From a virus, in the IMG/VR virus record IMGVR_UViG_3300030329_001991, positions 1-31,194 of that record: a stretch of 31,194 nt of DNA. One strand, written 5' to 3'. The position numbers and the translations under genes are program-made. Under the pieces are notes generated by a model. The model did not search any database. It had not been told where the DNA came from and saw only the letters and a program-made list of their open reading frames with translations. This document shows positions 1 through 8,327 of this stretch, piece by piece. Numbering within the stretch: the first letter of the stretch is position 1; each line of letters opens with the position of its first letter.

Positions 1-2
1 AT

Positions 3-700
3 GGCAGTGGTGGTGATACAACTTATCTTAGATTAGATGGTAGTTCAAAAAGAATTGATATACCAGATAGTATACCTCTTTGTTTTGGAGATGGTGATGA
101 TCTACAGTTCCAACATAATGGATCAACTTCATATATTCAAAACTTTACTGGAGATTTACAAATACAAAATAATGCAGATGATGGAGATGTTTTATTAAGA
201 TGCGATGATGGTTCTGGAGGATTAGCTACTTATATGTACTTAGATGGTGGTAATACTAGAGTACAATTTAATAAAGACGCTAGATTTGTTGATGATAAAA
301 AAGTAATGCTTGGTACTGGTGATGATCTACAGATATATCATAATGCAACAAATTCTTATATATCTAACAGTACAGGAGATTTATATATAGAACAACTTCA
401 TGATGATGGAGATATATATTTTAAATCAGACAATGGTTCTGGTGGGACTCAGACATATTTGACTATAGACGGTGGCGCAGATAGAACTATATTTAGTAGA
501 AGTTCTAGACATAGCGATAATGTGGTCGGGGCTTTTGGTACAGGTGAAGATTTACAGATATATCATGATGCTACAAATAGTTATATAACAAACGGAACTG
601 GTAATCTATATTTAGATGTTACTGGCTCTGATGACATGATCTTTAGGTTTAAAAGTAATGATACTGCTATGACTATTGACGGCGGTGCTACTAGTATAAT
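3..700 (+). repeat. 75-residue (225-nt) tandem repeats in the fibre shaft
   Basis: The Gly-x-Gly-[DE]-Asp-Leu-Gln block starts at bases 87, 312 and 537, an exact 225-nt period. A partial copy precedes base 87. The companion block GSGG..TY....DGG recurs at bases 3, 210 and 435, where the first interval is 207 nt, so the first linker is six residues shorter. Copies differ by many substitutions, so this is old protein-level duplication rather than recent DNA expansion. The last copy diverges after about base 640. Confidence 0.85.
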
Positions 701-1463
701 AACTTCAGTTGGTCTCCAAGCAAATAGTACAATTACTGTAGGTGTAGACGATACTGGTCATGATGTTAAATTCTTTGGAGCCTCGTCTGGTAGCTATATG
801 TTATGGGATCAAAGCTTAGATAGATTAGTGATTGTGGGTACTATGACAATATCGGGGGATGGTAGTAATGCATCAACCTTTGAAGAGCATCATGGCGGAG
901 CTCTTGATATAACAGTACTTGATGATCTTACATTTGATATTACAGGGGATATTATATTAGATGCTGACGGGGGAGATATAAGGTTAAAAGATGGTGGCAC
1001 AGCAAAACATACTATTTCTATGCAATCAGGTGGAGATACTTATTTTGTAAATGAAACAAGTAATGCTGATGTATTAATTAGAGGAAATGATGGCGGCTCA
1101 ACTATAACTGCAGTAACTTTTGATATGTCAGATGCTGGTAAGGCAACATTTAATAATGATGTTATAGCGTTTTCAGATAGAAAATTAAAGAAAGATATTA
1201 AAACTTTAGATGGTTCTAAAGTATATGATATGCGTGGTGTTGGGTTTACTAGGAAAGATACAAACCTACCTGGAGCTGGTGTTATAGCTCAGGAAATGCA
1301 AGAAGTAGCCCCTGAATTAGTTACTGAAACAAACGACACATTAGGAGTATCATATGGTAACTTAACAGGGTATTTAATTGAAGCTATTAAAGATTTAAAA
1401 GCTGAAATTGAAGAATTAAAAAAATGTAAAAAGTGTGATAACTGTAACTGTGAAAATAAATAA
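3..1463 (+). CDS. Tail fibre/spike protein with C-terminal intramolecular chaperone (5' partial)
   Basis: The reading frame is open from base 3, so the N terminus lies upstream of the window. The visible 486 residues begin with Gly/Asp-rich repeats sharing the cores DDLQ, NSYI and GDLY, as in beta-helical fibre shafts. The end is a peptidase S74 / endosialidase-type chaperone: SDRKLKKDI starts at base 1173, with Ser and, five residues on, Lys (base 1188), matching the known self-cleavage dyad of the family. GAGVIAQEMQEVAPELV follows, typical of the fold. Cleavage before Ser would release a 96-residue C-terminal chaperone after trimerisation. The tail ends in a coiled coil and an unusual Cys cluster, CKKCDNCNC. 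It probably binds the host surface as part of the adsorption apparatus. The chaperone call is firm; the receptor is unknown. Confidence 0.88.
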   Translation, partial: GSGGDTTYLRLDGSSKRIDIPDSIPLCFGDGDDLQFQHNGSTSYIQNFTGDLQIQNNADDGDVLLRCDDGSGGLATYMYLDGGNTRVQFNKDARFVDDKKVMLGTGDDLQIYHNATNSYISNSTGDLYIEQLHDDGDIYFKSDNGSGGTQTYLTIDGGADRTIFSRSSRHSDNVVGAFGTGEDLQIYHDATNSYITNGTGNLYLDVTGSDDMIFRFKSNDTAMTIDGGATSIITSVGLQANSTITVGVDDTGHDVKFFGASSGSYMLWDQSLDRLVIVGTMTISGDGSNASTFEEHHGGALDITVLDDLTFDITGDIILDADGGDIRLKDGGTAKHTISMQSGGDTYFVNETSNADVLIRGNDGGSTITAVTFDMSDAGKATFNNDVIAFSDRKLKKDIKTLDGSKVYDMRGVGFTRKDTNLPGAGVIAQEMQEVAPELVTETNDTLGVSYGNLTGYLIEAIKDLKAEIEELKKCKKCDNCNCENK

Positions 1464-1465
1464 TT

Positions 1466-1942
1466 ATGGCATGTCCAAGTAGCGGCGCAATTTCTATGTT
1501 GGGTATCTTTTCTGAAAAGAACGAGGATGATTATTCTGCAGCGAATTTAGATGGTGAAAATACTCTTAGTTTAAGAGGTTTTTCTTCTAATAGTCATAAT
1601 GATAGTTCTGGAGGTAATATTAATATAAACTCTAGTTCTTCAAATAAACCAGATGGTAATACGCCGCATAATATGTCTGAGTTCCATAGTTATGATCATG
1701 ATGCAACATCATTAACTTCTTTTAGTAGTGCTTCAGGTACTACTAATTCAAAAGCATTCTGTAGCCAATCTATTGATCAAACTTATTATCATGATGGTAG
1801 CGGTACTCTTCCGGCTGTTAATGATAATGTTTATTCAGACTCTGCTGGTAGTAGCCCATTAGCTGATGGGTACTATAAAAACAGTGAGCTTGGCGGGTAT
1901 AGAATTGAAGACGAGCAAGTAGCGAGTCTCGTAAATTGTTAA
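1466..1942 (+). CDS. Ser/Asn-rich small protein, probably tail-associated
   Basis: This 158-residue protein starts two bases after the fibre stop and is probably cotranscribed with it. It is low in complexity (runs of Ser, Asn, Asp, Gly) with no signal peptide or membrane segment. The C terminus, roughly residues 115-158, contains VYSDSAGSSPLADGYYKNSE and ends VNC. From memory this resembles a short module (YSD...ADGYY...G.V...C) at the ends of surface and phage tail proteins in Bacteroidota. A fibre accessory or tip protein fits its position, but the function is inferred. The reading frame itself looks real: it fills the gap and keeps even spacing to both neighbours. Confidence 0.7.
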   Translation: MACPSSGAISMLGIFSEKNEDDYSAANLDGENTLSLRGFSSNSHNDSSGGNININSSSSNKPDGNTPHNMSEFHSYDHDATSLTSFSSASGTTNSKAFCSQSIDQTYYHDGSGTLPAVNDNVYSDSAGSSPLADGYYKNSELGGYRIEDEQVASLVNC

Positions 1943-1964
1943 ATATAAATAAATAAATAAAATT

Positions 1965-2288
1965 ATGGCAACAACATATAAATGGGAAATCGGAGAATTA
2001 AAATGCATCCCAAAAGTAGGCAGTAAAGTAAATGTAGTAAAAGCAATACCTTATAATTATATAGGTACTGCTGATGATTCAGATAATACTCAAGGTATAA
2101 TTTCTGGATCAGTATCAATACAGACAAGTGATCTTAGTAATTGGACTGCTTACGCTAGTTTATCTAAATCTGATGTTGAGGGTTGGTTAGAAGCTAATCT
2201 TACAGTAAATGATTTAAAAACTGAGGTAGATACAATAATAGCTAACAAACAAAATCCACAATCGGTATTTGTTAATGTACCTTGGTAA
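1965..2288 (+). CDS. Small conserved phage protein (DUF7936-like)
   Basis: The protein has 107 residues. It opens MATTYKWEIGELKC, has a middle rich in beta-prone residues, an Asp/Ser stretch, then a helical part (SKSDVEGWLEANL) and ends NPQSVFVNVPW. The pattern of an N-terminal TY.W.I..L, a later GWL and a terminal VPW matches, from memory, a small family common near fibre genes in marine phages (annotated in places as DUF7936). Its role is unknown; association with the tail or fibre is inferred only from the neighbourhood. The start follows an A/T-only leader (1943-1964) with no Shine-Dalgarno sequence, as usual in Bacteroidota. Confidence 0.75.
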   Translation: MATTYKWEIGELKCIPKVGSKVNVVKAIPYNYIGTADDSDNTQGIISGSVSIQTSDLSNWTAYASLSKSDVEGWLEANLTVNDLKTEVDTIIANKQNPQSVFVNVPW

Positions 2289-2291
2289 TAA

Positions 2292-2328
2292 ATATTATTA
2301 AAAAAACGCGAAAATAGCGTAATAATAT
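2292..2328 (+). terminator. Interrupted inverted repeat, possible terminator or processing site
   Basis: ATATTATTA (2292-2300) is exactly complementary to TAATAATAT (2320-2328). Inside it CGC (2307-2309) pairs with GCG (2317-2319) around a 7-base loop, leaving six unpaired A on the left side. It lies just after the stop of the 107-residue gene, in the 84-base gap before the next gene. The stem is AT-rich and there is no T tract, so termination is uncertain. Confidence 0.3.
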
Positions 2329-2372
2329 ATATAGACAATTCAAATTAAGTTTAATAAATAAATTTTAATAAA

Positions 2373-2624
2373 ATGGCAAAAAAAGAAAAAGTAAATAAAA
2401 TTAAAGAAGAGCAATTAAAAGAACTTCAATTAAAACTTGAAAGTATAAGAGAAGCTCAATTAAGATTAGGACAAATAGAATCTCAAAAGTATGATGTTAT
2501 AAGCGTAATATCTACTTTCAAAAAAGATTTAAATGAATATCAAGACACTCTACAAGAAGAATATGGTAAAGTTAGCATAAATATTCAAGATGGAACTTAT
2601 GTTGACGTTGAAGAGACAGAATAA
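2373..2624 (+). CDS. Small coiled-coil protein
   Basis: The protein has 83 residues. The first 60 are charged and helical, with a heptad-like Leu/Ile spacing (EEQLKELQLKLESIREAQL), followed by a short beta-like end, GKVSINIQDGTYVDV. There is no signal peptide or membrane segment. It begins the run of small genes ahead of the terminase and ends two bases before the next start, so they are likely one operon. From memory similar short coiled-coil proteins occur at this place in related marine phages, but no function is known to me. An assembly or packaging cofactor is a guess from position only. Confidence 0.7.
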   Translation: MAKKEKVNKIKEEQLKELQLKLESIREAQLRLGQIESQKYDVISVISTFKKDLNEYQDTLQEEYGKVSINIQDGTYVDVEETE

Positions 2625-2626
2625 TC

Positions 2627-2848
2627 ATGGGTAGTCTAGTAAGAAAAATTAGTATAGGAAAAGACTATAAAAATGACGCTATGCACTATGCTGTTGGTCA
2701 GGAAGTATATGGTGGGCACACGATATGCGATATAATTGAACAGGATAAGAAGTTTTCTATTTTTATAAAAAAGGGGAACGAAGTATTACCATGGAAAGAT
2801 TTCAATAAGAATATGGCTATAGCAGTTGAGTACAATTTAGAATACTAA
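2627..2848 (+). CDS. Conserved hypothetical phage protein
   Basis: The protein has 73 residues, beginning MGSLVRKISIGKDYKND and including MHYAVGQEVYGGHTICDI, a Lys-rich beta-like stretch (KKFSIFIKKGNEVLPW) and a terminal VEYNLEY. It looks like a small compact beta protein. I recall similar proteins just upstream of the GroES-like and terminase genes in marine phage contigs, so the family is probably conserved, but I know of no function. Its stop TAA (2846-2848) shares a base with the ATG of the next gene (2848), indicating translational coupling. Confidence 0.7.
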   Translation: MGSLVRKISIGKDYKNDAMHYAVGQEVYGGHTICDIIEQDKKFSIFIKKGNEVLPWKDFNKNMAIAVEYNLEY

Positions 2849-3444
2849 TGCAAAGTGTATTTGATTTTATAATAAAACCAAAATCCAATAGATACGACAA
2901 TACCAAACAAATCGGTGATTCAGAATTACTGTTAAATACAGAAATTTCTGATCATCGGTATGTTAGTCGTGTTGGAATTGTTTTAGCTACACCAAAATAT
3001 GAAGATACTGAAATACAAGTTGGGGATGAAGTTATAGTCCACCATAATGTTTTTAGGAGATTTTATGATGTATATGGTGTAGAAAAAAATAGTAGGAGTT
3101 ATTATAAAGAAGACCAATATTTTGTAAAATTAGACCAAATATTTCTTTATAAAAGAAATAATAAATGGCATGCACCTAAGGGGTATTGCTTTATCAAACC
3201 AATTGAATCAAATAATATATTATTAGAAAAAGAAGTTCCTTTGAGAGGTATTATAAAATATGTTGATAAACAGCTTAAAGATATAAATAAAAATGATTTA
3301 GTTGGGTTTACACCAAGCAGCGAATATGAGTTTGTTGTTGATGGTGAAAGATTATATAGAGTACTAACTAATTCAATATCTATTAAGTATGAACGTCAAG
3401 GAAACGAAAAAGAATATAATCCAAGCTGGGCAGCGAGCTGTTGA
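2848..3444 (+). CDS. GroES-like co-chaperonin domain protein
   Basis: The protein has 198 residues. Residues about 40-110 read GIVLATPKYEDTEIQVGDEVIVHHNVFR and later YFVKLDQIFLYK. The order (G.V......, a polar linker, ..GD.V...., then a final aspartate-containing strand leading to IFLYK) is that of Cpn10/GroES-fold proteins, which include T4 gp31. A second half (residues 115-198) has its own beta-rich block (YCFIKPIESNN, GERLYRVL), perhaps a second, degenerate GroES-like lobe. If real it would work with host GroEL in folding the capsid protein, as gp31 does in T4; this is inferred. The last 56 bases overlap the next gene in another frame. Stop is TGA, rare here. Confidence 0.6.
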   Translation: MQSVFDFIIKPKSNRYDNTKQIGDSELLLNTEISDHRYVSRVGIVLATPKYEDTEIQVGDEVIVHHNVFRRFYDVYGVEKNSRSYYKEDQYFVKLDQIFLYKRNNKWHAPKGYCFIKPIESNNILLEKEVPLRGIIKYVDKQLKDINKNDLVGFTPSSEYEFVVDGERLYRVLTNSISIKYERQGNEKEYNPSWAASC

Positions 3445-3661
3445 TGAACTTATAAAAGTTGCTAAAGAGCCTATTGTTGATTCAGATGATGATATATCAG
3501 CAGATAGATTAAAAAATGCAGCTGCTACAAAAAAATTAGCTATCTTTGATGCTTTTGAGATATTAAATAGAATTGAAGAGGAAAAAGCATTATTAGATAA
3601 TAAACCTTTAGAAAATAAAGAACAAAGCTTTTCAGGGTTTGCAGAAAAAAGATCTAAGTAA
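3389..3661 (+). CDS. terS: Probable terminase small subunit (TerS-like)
   Basis: The protein has 90 residues, largely helical and charged: KKNIIQAGQRAVDELIKVAK, then an acidic linker, ADRLKNAAATKKLAIFDAFEILNRIEEEKALL, and a short polar tail. The size, helical character and position directly before the large terminase (sharing one base, TAATG) fit the DNA-recognition small subunit. From memory, this short KNIIQAG family is found at this place in many marine phages. The start at 3389 is the only Met that keeps the conserved beginning; it forces a 56-base overlap with the upstream gene. No helix-turn-helix is obvious, so the role rests mainly on context. Confidence 0.6.
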   Translation: MNVKETKKNIIQAGQRAVDELIKVAKEPIVDSDDDISADRLKNAAATKKLAIFDAFEILNRIEEEKALLDNKPLENKEQSFSGFAEKRSK

Positions 3662-5880
3662 TGTATAAGCAAACATTGTATAGCATTATAGAGCCTATAA
3701 AAATCAATACGATTAAAAGGCTTAATAAAGCAAAAAAGTGGAAATACGGATATAACAAAGAACATGATATAATTGTTATAAGCAAAACCGGTCAGATAGG
3801 TGAGATATATGAGATACAAAATCTCAAAGTAGCTTTACCAAAACAACCCAAAGAAGTATTTAAAGGTAATAATAAATGGGAAGTTCAAGTTTATCCAAAA
3901 GAATTAAGTAAAATAAAAACAATATTTGATTGGAGAGATTTACCAGGGGATTTTAAAAATAAGTGGCACACATATATTGATTCAGAGTTTAGTAAAAGGG
4001 AAGATGGATATTGGTTTTATAACAAAGGTAAACCTACTTATATCACTGGTACTCATTATATGTATTTACAATGGGCTAAAATTGATGTAGGTAAACCGGA
4101 TTTTAGAGAAGCGAATAGGTTATTTTATATATTCTGGGAAGCTTGTAAAGCAGATAAAAGATGTTATGGAATGTGTTATTTAAAAAATAGACGTTCTGGA
4201 TTTTCTTTTATGGCCTCAGGTGAAGTTGTGAACTTAGCGACAATATCTAGTGATTCCAGATATGGTATATTATCTAAATCTGGTGCTGATGCAAAAAAGA
4301 TGTTTACAGACAAGGTGGTCCCTATTTCTGTTAATTATCCATTCTTTTTCAAACCAATACAGGACGGTATGGACCGACCTAAAACTGAACTTGCTTACCG
4401 TGTTCCGGCTAGTAAATTCACAAGAAGAAAACTTACATCTAATGAAACTATAGAGGATATTCAGGGACTAGATACTACAATTGACTGGAAAAATACTGGC
4501 GATAACTCTTATGATGGTGAAAAACTTGCTTTACTAGTACATGATGAAGCAGGTAAATGGGAACGTCCAGAGAATATTTTAAATAACTGGAGAGTTACAA
4601 AAACTACATTAAGATTAGGTAGTAGAATTATAGGAAAATGTATGATGGGCTCAACAAGTAATTCATCAGACAAAGGAGGAGAAAACTTTAAAAAATTATA
4701 CCATGACTCAGATATTACCAAAAGAAACCGCAATGGACAGACTCGCTCGGGACTCTATTCTTTGTTCATTCCTATGGAATGGAACTTCGAAGGATTCATT
4801 GATTCTTATGGAATACCTGTATTCGAAACACCAGAAACTCCCGTCGAAGACGTACATGGAGAGGAGATTAATATCGGCGTTATTGAACACTGGGAGAATG
4901 AAGTTGAGGGATTAAAAGGTGATCAAGATGCTTTAAATGAATTTTATAGGCAGTTTCCTAGAACAGAGGAGCATGCTTTTAGAGATGAAACTAGAAATAG
5001 CATCTTCAATTTAGCAAAGATATATGAGCAAATTGATTATAATGATGAAGTTGCAAATTTATCTCAAGTTACCGTTGGTAGCTTCTCATGGAAAAATGGT
5101 ATTAAAGATACAAAAGTACAATTTACACCAAATCCCAGCGGAAGGTTTAAAGTTAGCTGGGTGCCAAGAATAGAATTACAAAATAATATTATAATTAAAA
5201 ATGGTGTAAAATATCCAGGTAATGAACATATGGGTGCTTTTGGGTGTGACTCATATGATATATCAGGGACAACAGATGGGCAGGGTTCTAAAGGAGCTTT
5301 ACATGGTTTGACTAAGTTTAGTATGGAAAATGCTCCCGCTAATATGTTCTTTTTAGAATATATAGCTAGACCACAAACTGCAGAAATGTTTTTTGAAGAT
5401 GTATTAATGGCATTAGTATTTTATGGGATGCCATTATTAGCAGAAAATAATAAACCAAGATTATTATATTATTTAAAAAGAAGAGGCTACAGGCGTTATT
5501 CAATGAATAGACCTGATAGATTAAAAAATAAATTATCTGTTACAGAAAGAGAAATAGGTGGAATACCTAATTCTAGTGAGGATATAAGGCAAGCTCATGC
5601 TGCCGCAATTGAAACTTATATAAATGATTATGTTGGGCTTGTAGGTGATGGACAATATGGTGATTTATATTTTAACAGAACATTAAACGATTGGGCTAAA
5701 TTTGATATAAATAAAAGAACAAGGTTTGATGCCGCTATAAGTTCAGGCTTAGCGATTATGGCGTGTAATAAAAATAGGTATAGACCTAATGCAGAGCGAG
5801 TAAAACAAAAACTTAACATTACTTTAAACAAATACGAAAATAAAGGAACTTTATCAAAAATAATAAAAAATTATGGCTGA
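3661..5880 (+). CDS. terL: Terminase large subunit (packaging ATPase/nuclease)
   Basis: The protein has 739 residues. N-terminal ATPase: a deviant Walker A, KNRRSGFS (residues 175-182), in place of GKT; Walker B LLVHDEAG with Asp295 and Glu296; coupling motif MMGSTSN about 40 residues later. C-terminal RNase H-like nuclease: FGCDSYD with Asp530 and Asp533, and a late acidic residue, Asp690, in RFDAAISSG. The RRxGFS form of Walker A is seen, as I recall, in several large terminases including those of crAss-like phages. The enzyme docks on the portal, pumps DNA into the prohead and cuts concatemers. An N-terminal extension of about 80 residues precedes the usual WRDLPGDF region. It shares one base with terS and overlaps the portal gene by 8 bases. 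Confidence 0.93.
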   Translation: MYKQTLYSIIEPIKINTIKRLNKAKKWKYGYNKEHDIIVISKTGQIGEIYEIQNLKVALPKQPKEVFKGNNKWEVQVYPKELSKIKTIFDWRDLPGDFKNKWHTYIDSEFSKREDGYWFYNKGKPTYITGTHYMYLQWAKIDVGKPDFREANRLFYIFWEACKADKRCYGMCYLKNRRSGFSFMASGEVVNLATISSDSRYGILSKSGADAKKMFTDKVVPISVNYPFFFKPIQDGMDRPKTELAYRVPASKFTRRKLTSNETIEDIQGLDTTIDWKNTGDNSYDGEKLALLVHDEAGKWERPENILNNWRVTKTTLRLGSRIIGKCMMGSTSNSSDKGGENFKKLYHDSDITKRNRNGQTRSGLYSLFIPMEWNFEGFIDSYGIPVFETPETPVEDVHGEEINIGVIEHWENEVEGLKGDQDALNEFYRQFPRTEEHAFRDETRNSIFNLAKIYEQIDYNDEVANLSQVTVGSFSWKNGIKDTKVQFTPNPSGRFKVSWVPRIELQNNIIIKNGVKYPGNEHMGAFGCDSYDISGTTDGQGSKGALHGLTKFSMENAPANMFFLEYIARPQTAEMFFEDVLMALVFYGMPLLAENNKPRLLYYLKRRGYRRYSMNRPDRLKNKLSVTEREIGGIPNSSEDIRQAHAAAIETYINDYVGLVGDGQYGDLYFNRTLNDWAKFDINKRTRFDAAISSGLAIMACNKNRYRPNAERVKQKLNITLNKYENKGTLSKIIKNYG

Positions 5881-8299
5881 ATCAGTTATGAAAGACTACT
5901 TTCCAAGTCAAGCGGTTAATGATGATGAAAAATTATCATTTGCCTACGGCTTAGAGGTTGCAAAAGCTATAGAAAATGAATGGTTTAAGAAAACATCTGG
6001 TATGAACAGATATTTACAAAACCAAAATAATTTTCATAAATTAAGATTGTACGCACGAGGCGAACAAAGTATACAAAAATATAAAGATGAGTTATCTATT
6101 AATGGTGATTTATCATATCTTAATTTAGACTGGAAGCCAGTACCTATTATACCTAAGTTTGTAGATATAGTTGTAAATGGTATCGCAGAAAGAACTTATG
6201 ATATAAAAGCATTTGCACAAGATCCAAATGGCGTTAATAAAAGAACGGCTTATATGGAAAGGTTATTAGTTGATATGCAAACAACCCAAGTAACTGATTT
6301 TATTCAACAAAATTTTGGTATTTCTTTACAATCTACTCCAGGGCAAGATTTACCTGAGAATGATGAAGAGCTTCAATTACATATGCAGCTAAACTATAAG
6401 CAAGCTGTTGAAATAGCTGAAGAACAGGCAATTAGCACTGTTTTTAATTTAAATAATTATGAATTAACTAAGAAAAGATTTTATTATGATTTAACCGTCA
6501 TAGGTGTAGGGTGTGTTAAAAACACATTTAGTAATTCAGAAGGTATTAAAATTGAATATGTTGATCCTGCTAATTTAGTATATTCACATACAGAATCCCC
6601 ATATTTTGATGATGTATACTACATAGGTGAAATGAAAACTATAACCTTAGTTGATCTTAAAAAAGAATTTCCAGATTTAATGGATGAAGATATGCAGGGG
6701 TTATTAAAAAATGGAGGTGCTAATTATAATTTATATAACAGACATACAAGCGGTTCTAATAAAAAAGATAATAATTCAATAGAGGTTTTATATTTTAATT
6801 ATAAAACTTATATGAATGAAGTTTATAAAGTGAAAGAAACTGCTACAGGTGCTGAAAAAATTATTAAAAAATCAGATGCATTTAATCCCCCGCCTAATGC
6901 GAAGGGATTAAGATTTGAACGTATTGCAAAAAATGTAGAGGTATTATATGAAGGAGTATATATACCAGGGGCTAGAAAGCTTTTAAAATGGGGCATTGCT
7001 GAAAACATGCTTCGTGAAAAAAGTGATGTAAATAAAGTAAAATTGAATTATTCACTAGTTGCGCCTAGAATATATAATGGTAAAATTGAATCATTAGTTA
7101 GTAGAATAACAAGCTTTGCTGATATGATTCAATTAACACATTTAAAAATACAACAAATATTATCTAGGATGGTGCCAGATGGTGTCTACGTTGATGCTGA
7201 TGGTCTTGCTGAGGTTGATTTAGGTAATGGTAGTAATTATAATCCACAAGAAGCATTAAACATGTTCTTCCAAACTGGTAGTATTATAGGACGTTCATTT
7301 ACAGCTGATGGTGAAATGAATCCTGGTAAAATACCAATTCAAGAAATAAATAATGCTGCTGGTACAGGTAAATTATCAGCTTTAATTAGCACTTATAATT
7401 ATTATATGCAAATGATTAGGGATGCTACAGGATTAAATGAGGCTAGAGATGCAAGTACACCAGATGCTAATGCTTTAGTTGGTATTCAAAAACTAGCAGC
7501 TGCTAATAGTAATACAGCAACTAGACATATATTACAGAGTGGACTGTTTTTAACTACAGAAACTGCTGAAAAAATATCATTAAGAATATCTGATGTTTTA
7601 GAGTATTCTCCAACAGCGAATGCTTTTATACAATCTATTGGTGCTCATAATGTTGCAACATTAGAAGAAATGTCAGAATTACATTTACATGATTTTGGTA
7701 TATTCTTAGAATTAGAACCAGATGAAGAAGAAAAGCAATTATTAGAAAATAATATCCAAGTTGCTATTGCCCAAAATAATATACATCTTGAGGACGCTAT
7801 AGATATTAGAATGATAAAGAATGTTAAATTAGCAAATCAATTGTTAAAGCTTAGAAGGAAGAAGAAGGCGCAAGAAGATATGGAAAAAAATCAAGCTAAT
7901 ATTCAAGCACAGGCACAAGCAAATGCACAAGCCCAACAAGTAGCTGCGCAAGCAGAGGTTCAAAAACAGCAAGCTTTAACACAAAGCAAAATTCAGTTAG
8001 AACAAGCTAAAGGGCAACTTGAAATGGAGAAATTGCAAGCAGAAGCAGCATTGAAAAAAGAATTAATGGATTTAGAGTTCCAATATAATATGCAACTGCA
8101 TGGGGCTAAGAATGATGTTGAAAAAGAAAAAGTAAAAGAAAAAGAAGATCGTAAAGACGAACGAACAAAAATACAAGCAAGCCAACAAAGCGAGCTTATA
8201 GATCAACGTAAAAATAACTTACCACCAAAAAGTTTTGAATCTGGTGGGAATGATATTATGAGCGGTGATTTCGACTTAGGGGCATTTGATCCTAAGTAA
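5873..8299 (+). CDS. Portal protein
   Basis: The protein has 808 residues, directly after terL and before scaffold and capsid genes. The body holds portal-like elements: KFVDIVVNGIAERTYDIKAF near residue 100, a helical/beta clip, FYYDLTVIGVGCVKNTFSNS, and the long helix with SRITSFADMIQLTHLKIQQI. DATGLNEARDASTPDANALVG near residue 520 matches, from memory, the conserved stretch before the crown in P22-type large portals. Residues about 670-760 form a Gln/Ala-rich coiled coil, which would be the barrel or an extended crown. Twelve copies would form the DNA channel for terminase and tail. The family is assigned by sequence feel and synteny; the role is very likely. Confidence 0.9.
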   Translation: MAESVMKDYFPSQAVNDDEKLSFAYGLEVAKAIENEWFKKTSGMNRYLQNQNNFHKLRLYARGEQSIQKYKDELSINGDLSYLNLDWKPVPIIPKFVDIVVNGIAERTYDIKAFAQDPNGVNKRTAYMERLLVDMQTTQVTDFIQQNFGISLQSTPGQDLPENDEELQLHMQLNYKQAVEIAEEQAISTVFNLNNYELTKKRFYYDLTVIGVGCVKNTFSNSEGIKIEYVDPANLVYSHTESPYFDDVYYIGEMKTITLVDLKKEFPDLMDEDMQGLLKNGGANYNLYNRHTSGSNKKDNNSIEVLYFNYKTYMNEVYKVKETATGAEKIIKKSDAFNPPPNAKGLRFERIAKNVEVLYEGVYIPGARKLLKWGIAENMLREKSDVNKVKLNYSLVAPRIYNGKIESLVSRITSFADMIQLTHLKIQQILSRMVPDGVYVDADGLAEVDLGNGSNYNPQEALNMFFQTGSIIGRSFTADGEMNPGKIPIQEINNAAGTGKLSALISTYNYYMQMIRDATGLNEARDASTPDANALVGIQKLAAANSNTATRHILQSGLFLTTETAEKISLRISDVLEYSPTANAFIQSIGAHNVATLEEMSELHLHDFGIFLELEPDEEEKQLLENNIQVAIAQNNIHLEDAIDIRMIKNVKLANQLLKLRRKKKAQEDMEKNQANIQAQAQANAQAQQVAAQAEVQKQQALTQSKIQLEQAKGQLEMEKLQAEAALKKELMDLEFQYNMQLHGAKNDVEKEKVKEKEDRKDERTKIQASQQSELIDQRKNNLPPKSFESGGNDIMSGDFDLGAFDPK

Positions 8300-8327
8300 T
8301 TATTAATTAATCATATAATATTTTATT

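Noticed and set aside
3373-3819. Minus-strand frame of 148 residues across the terS/terL junction
   Set aside because: It lies opposite three well-supported plus-strand genes and has the random hydrophobic look of an antisense shadow.
7890-8170. Separate gene or repeat in the Gln/Ala-rich end of the portal
   Set aside because: The frame is continuous and the low complexity is at protein level (coiled coil); no start, stop or DNA-level tandem unit is seen.
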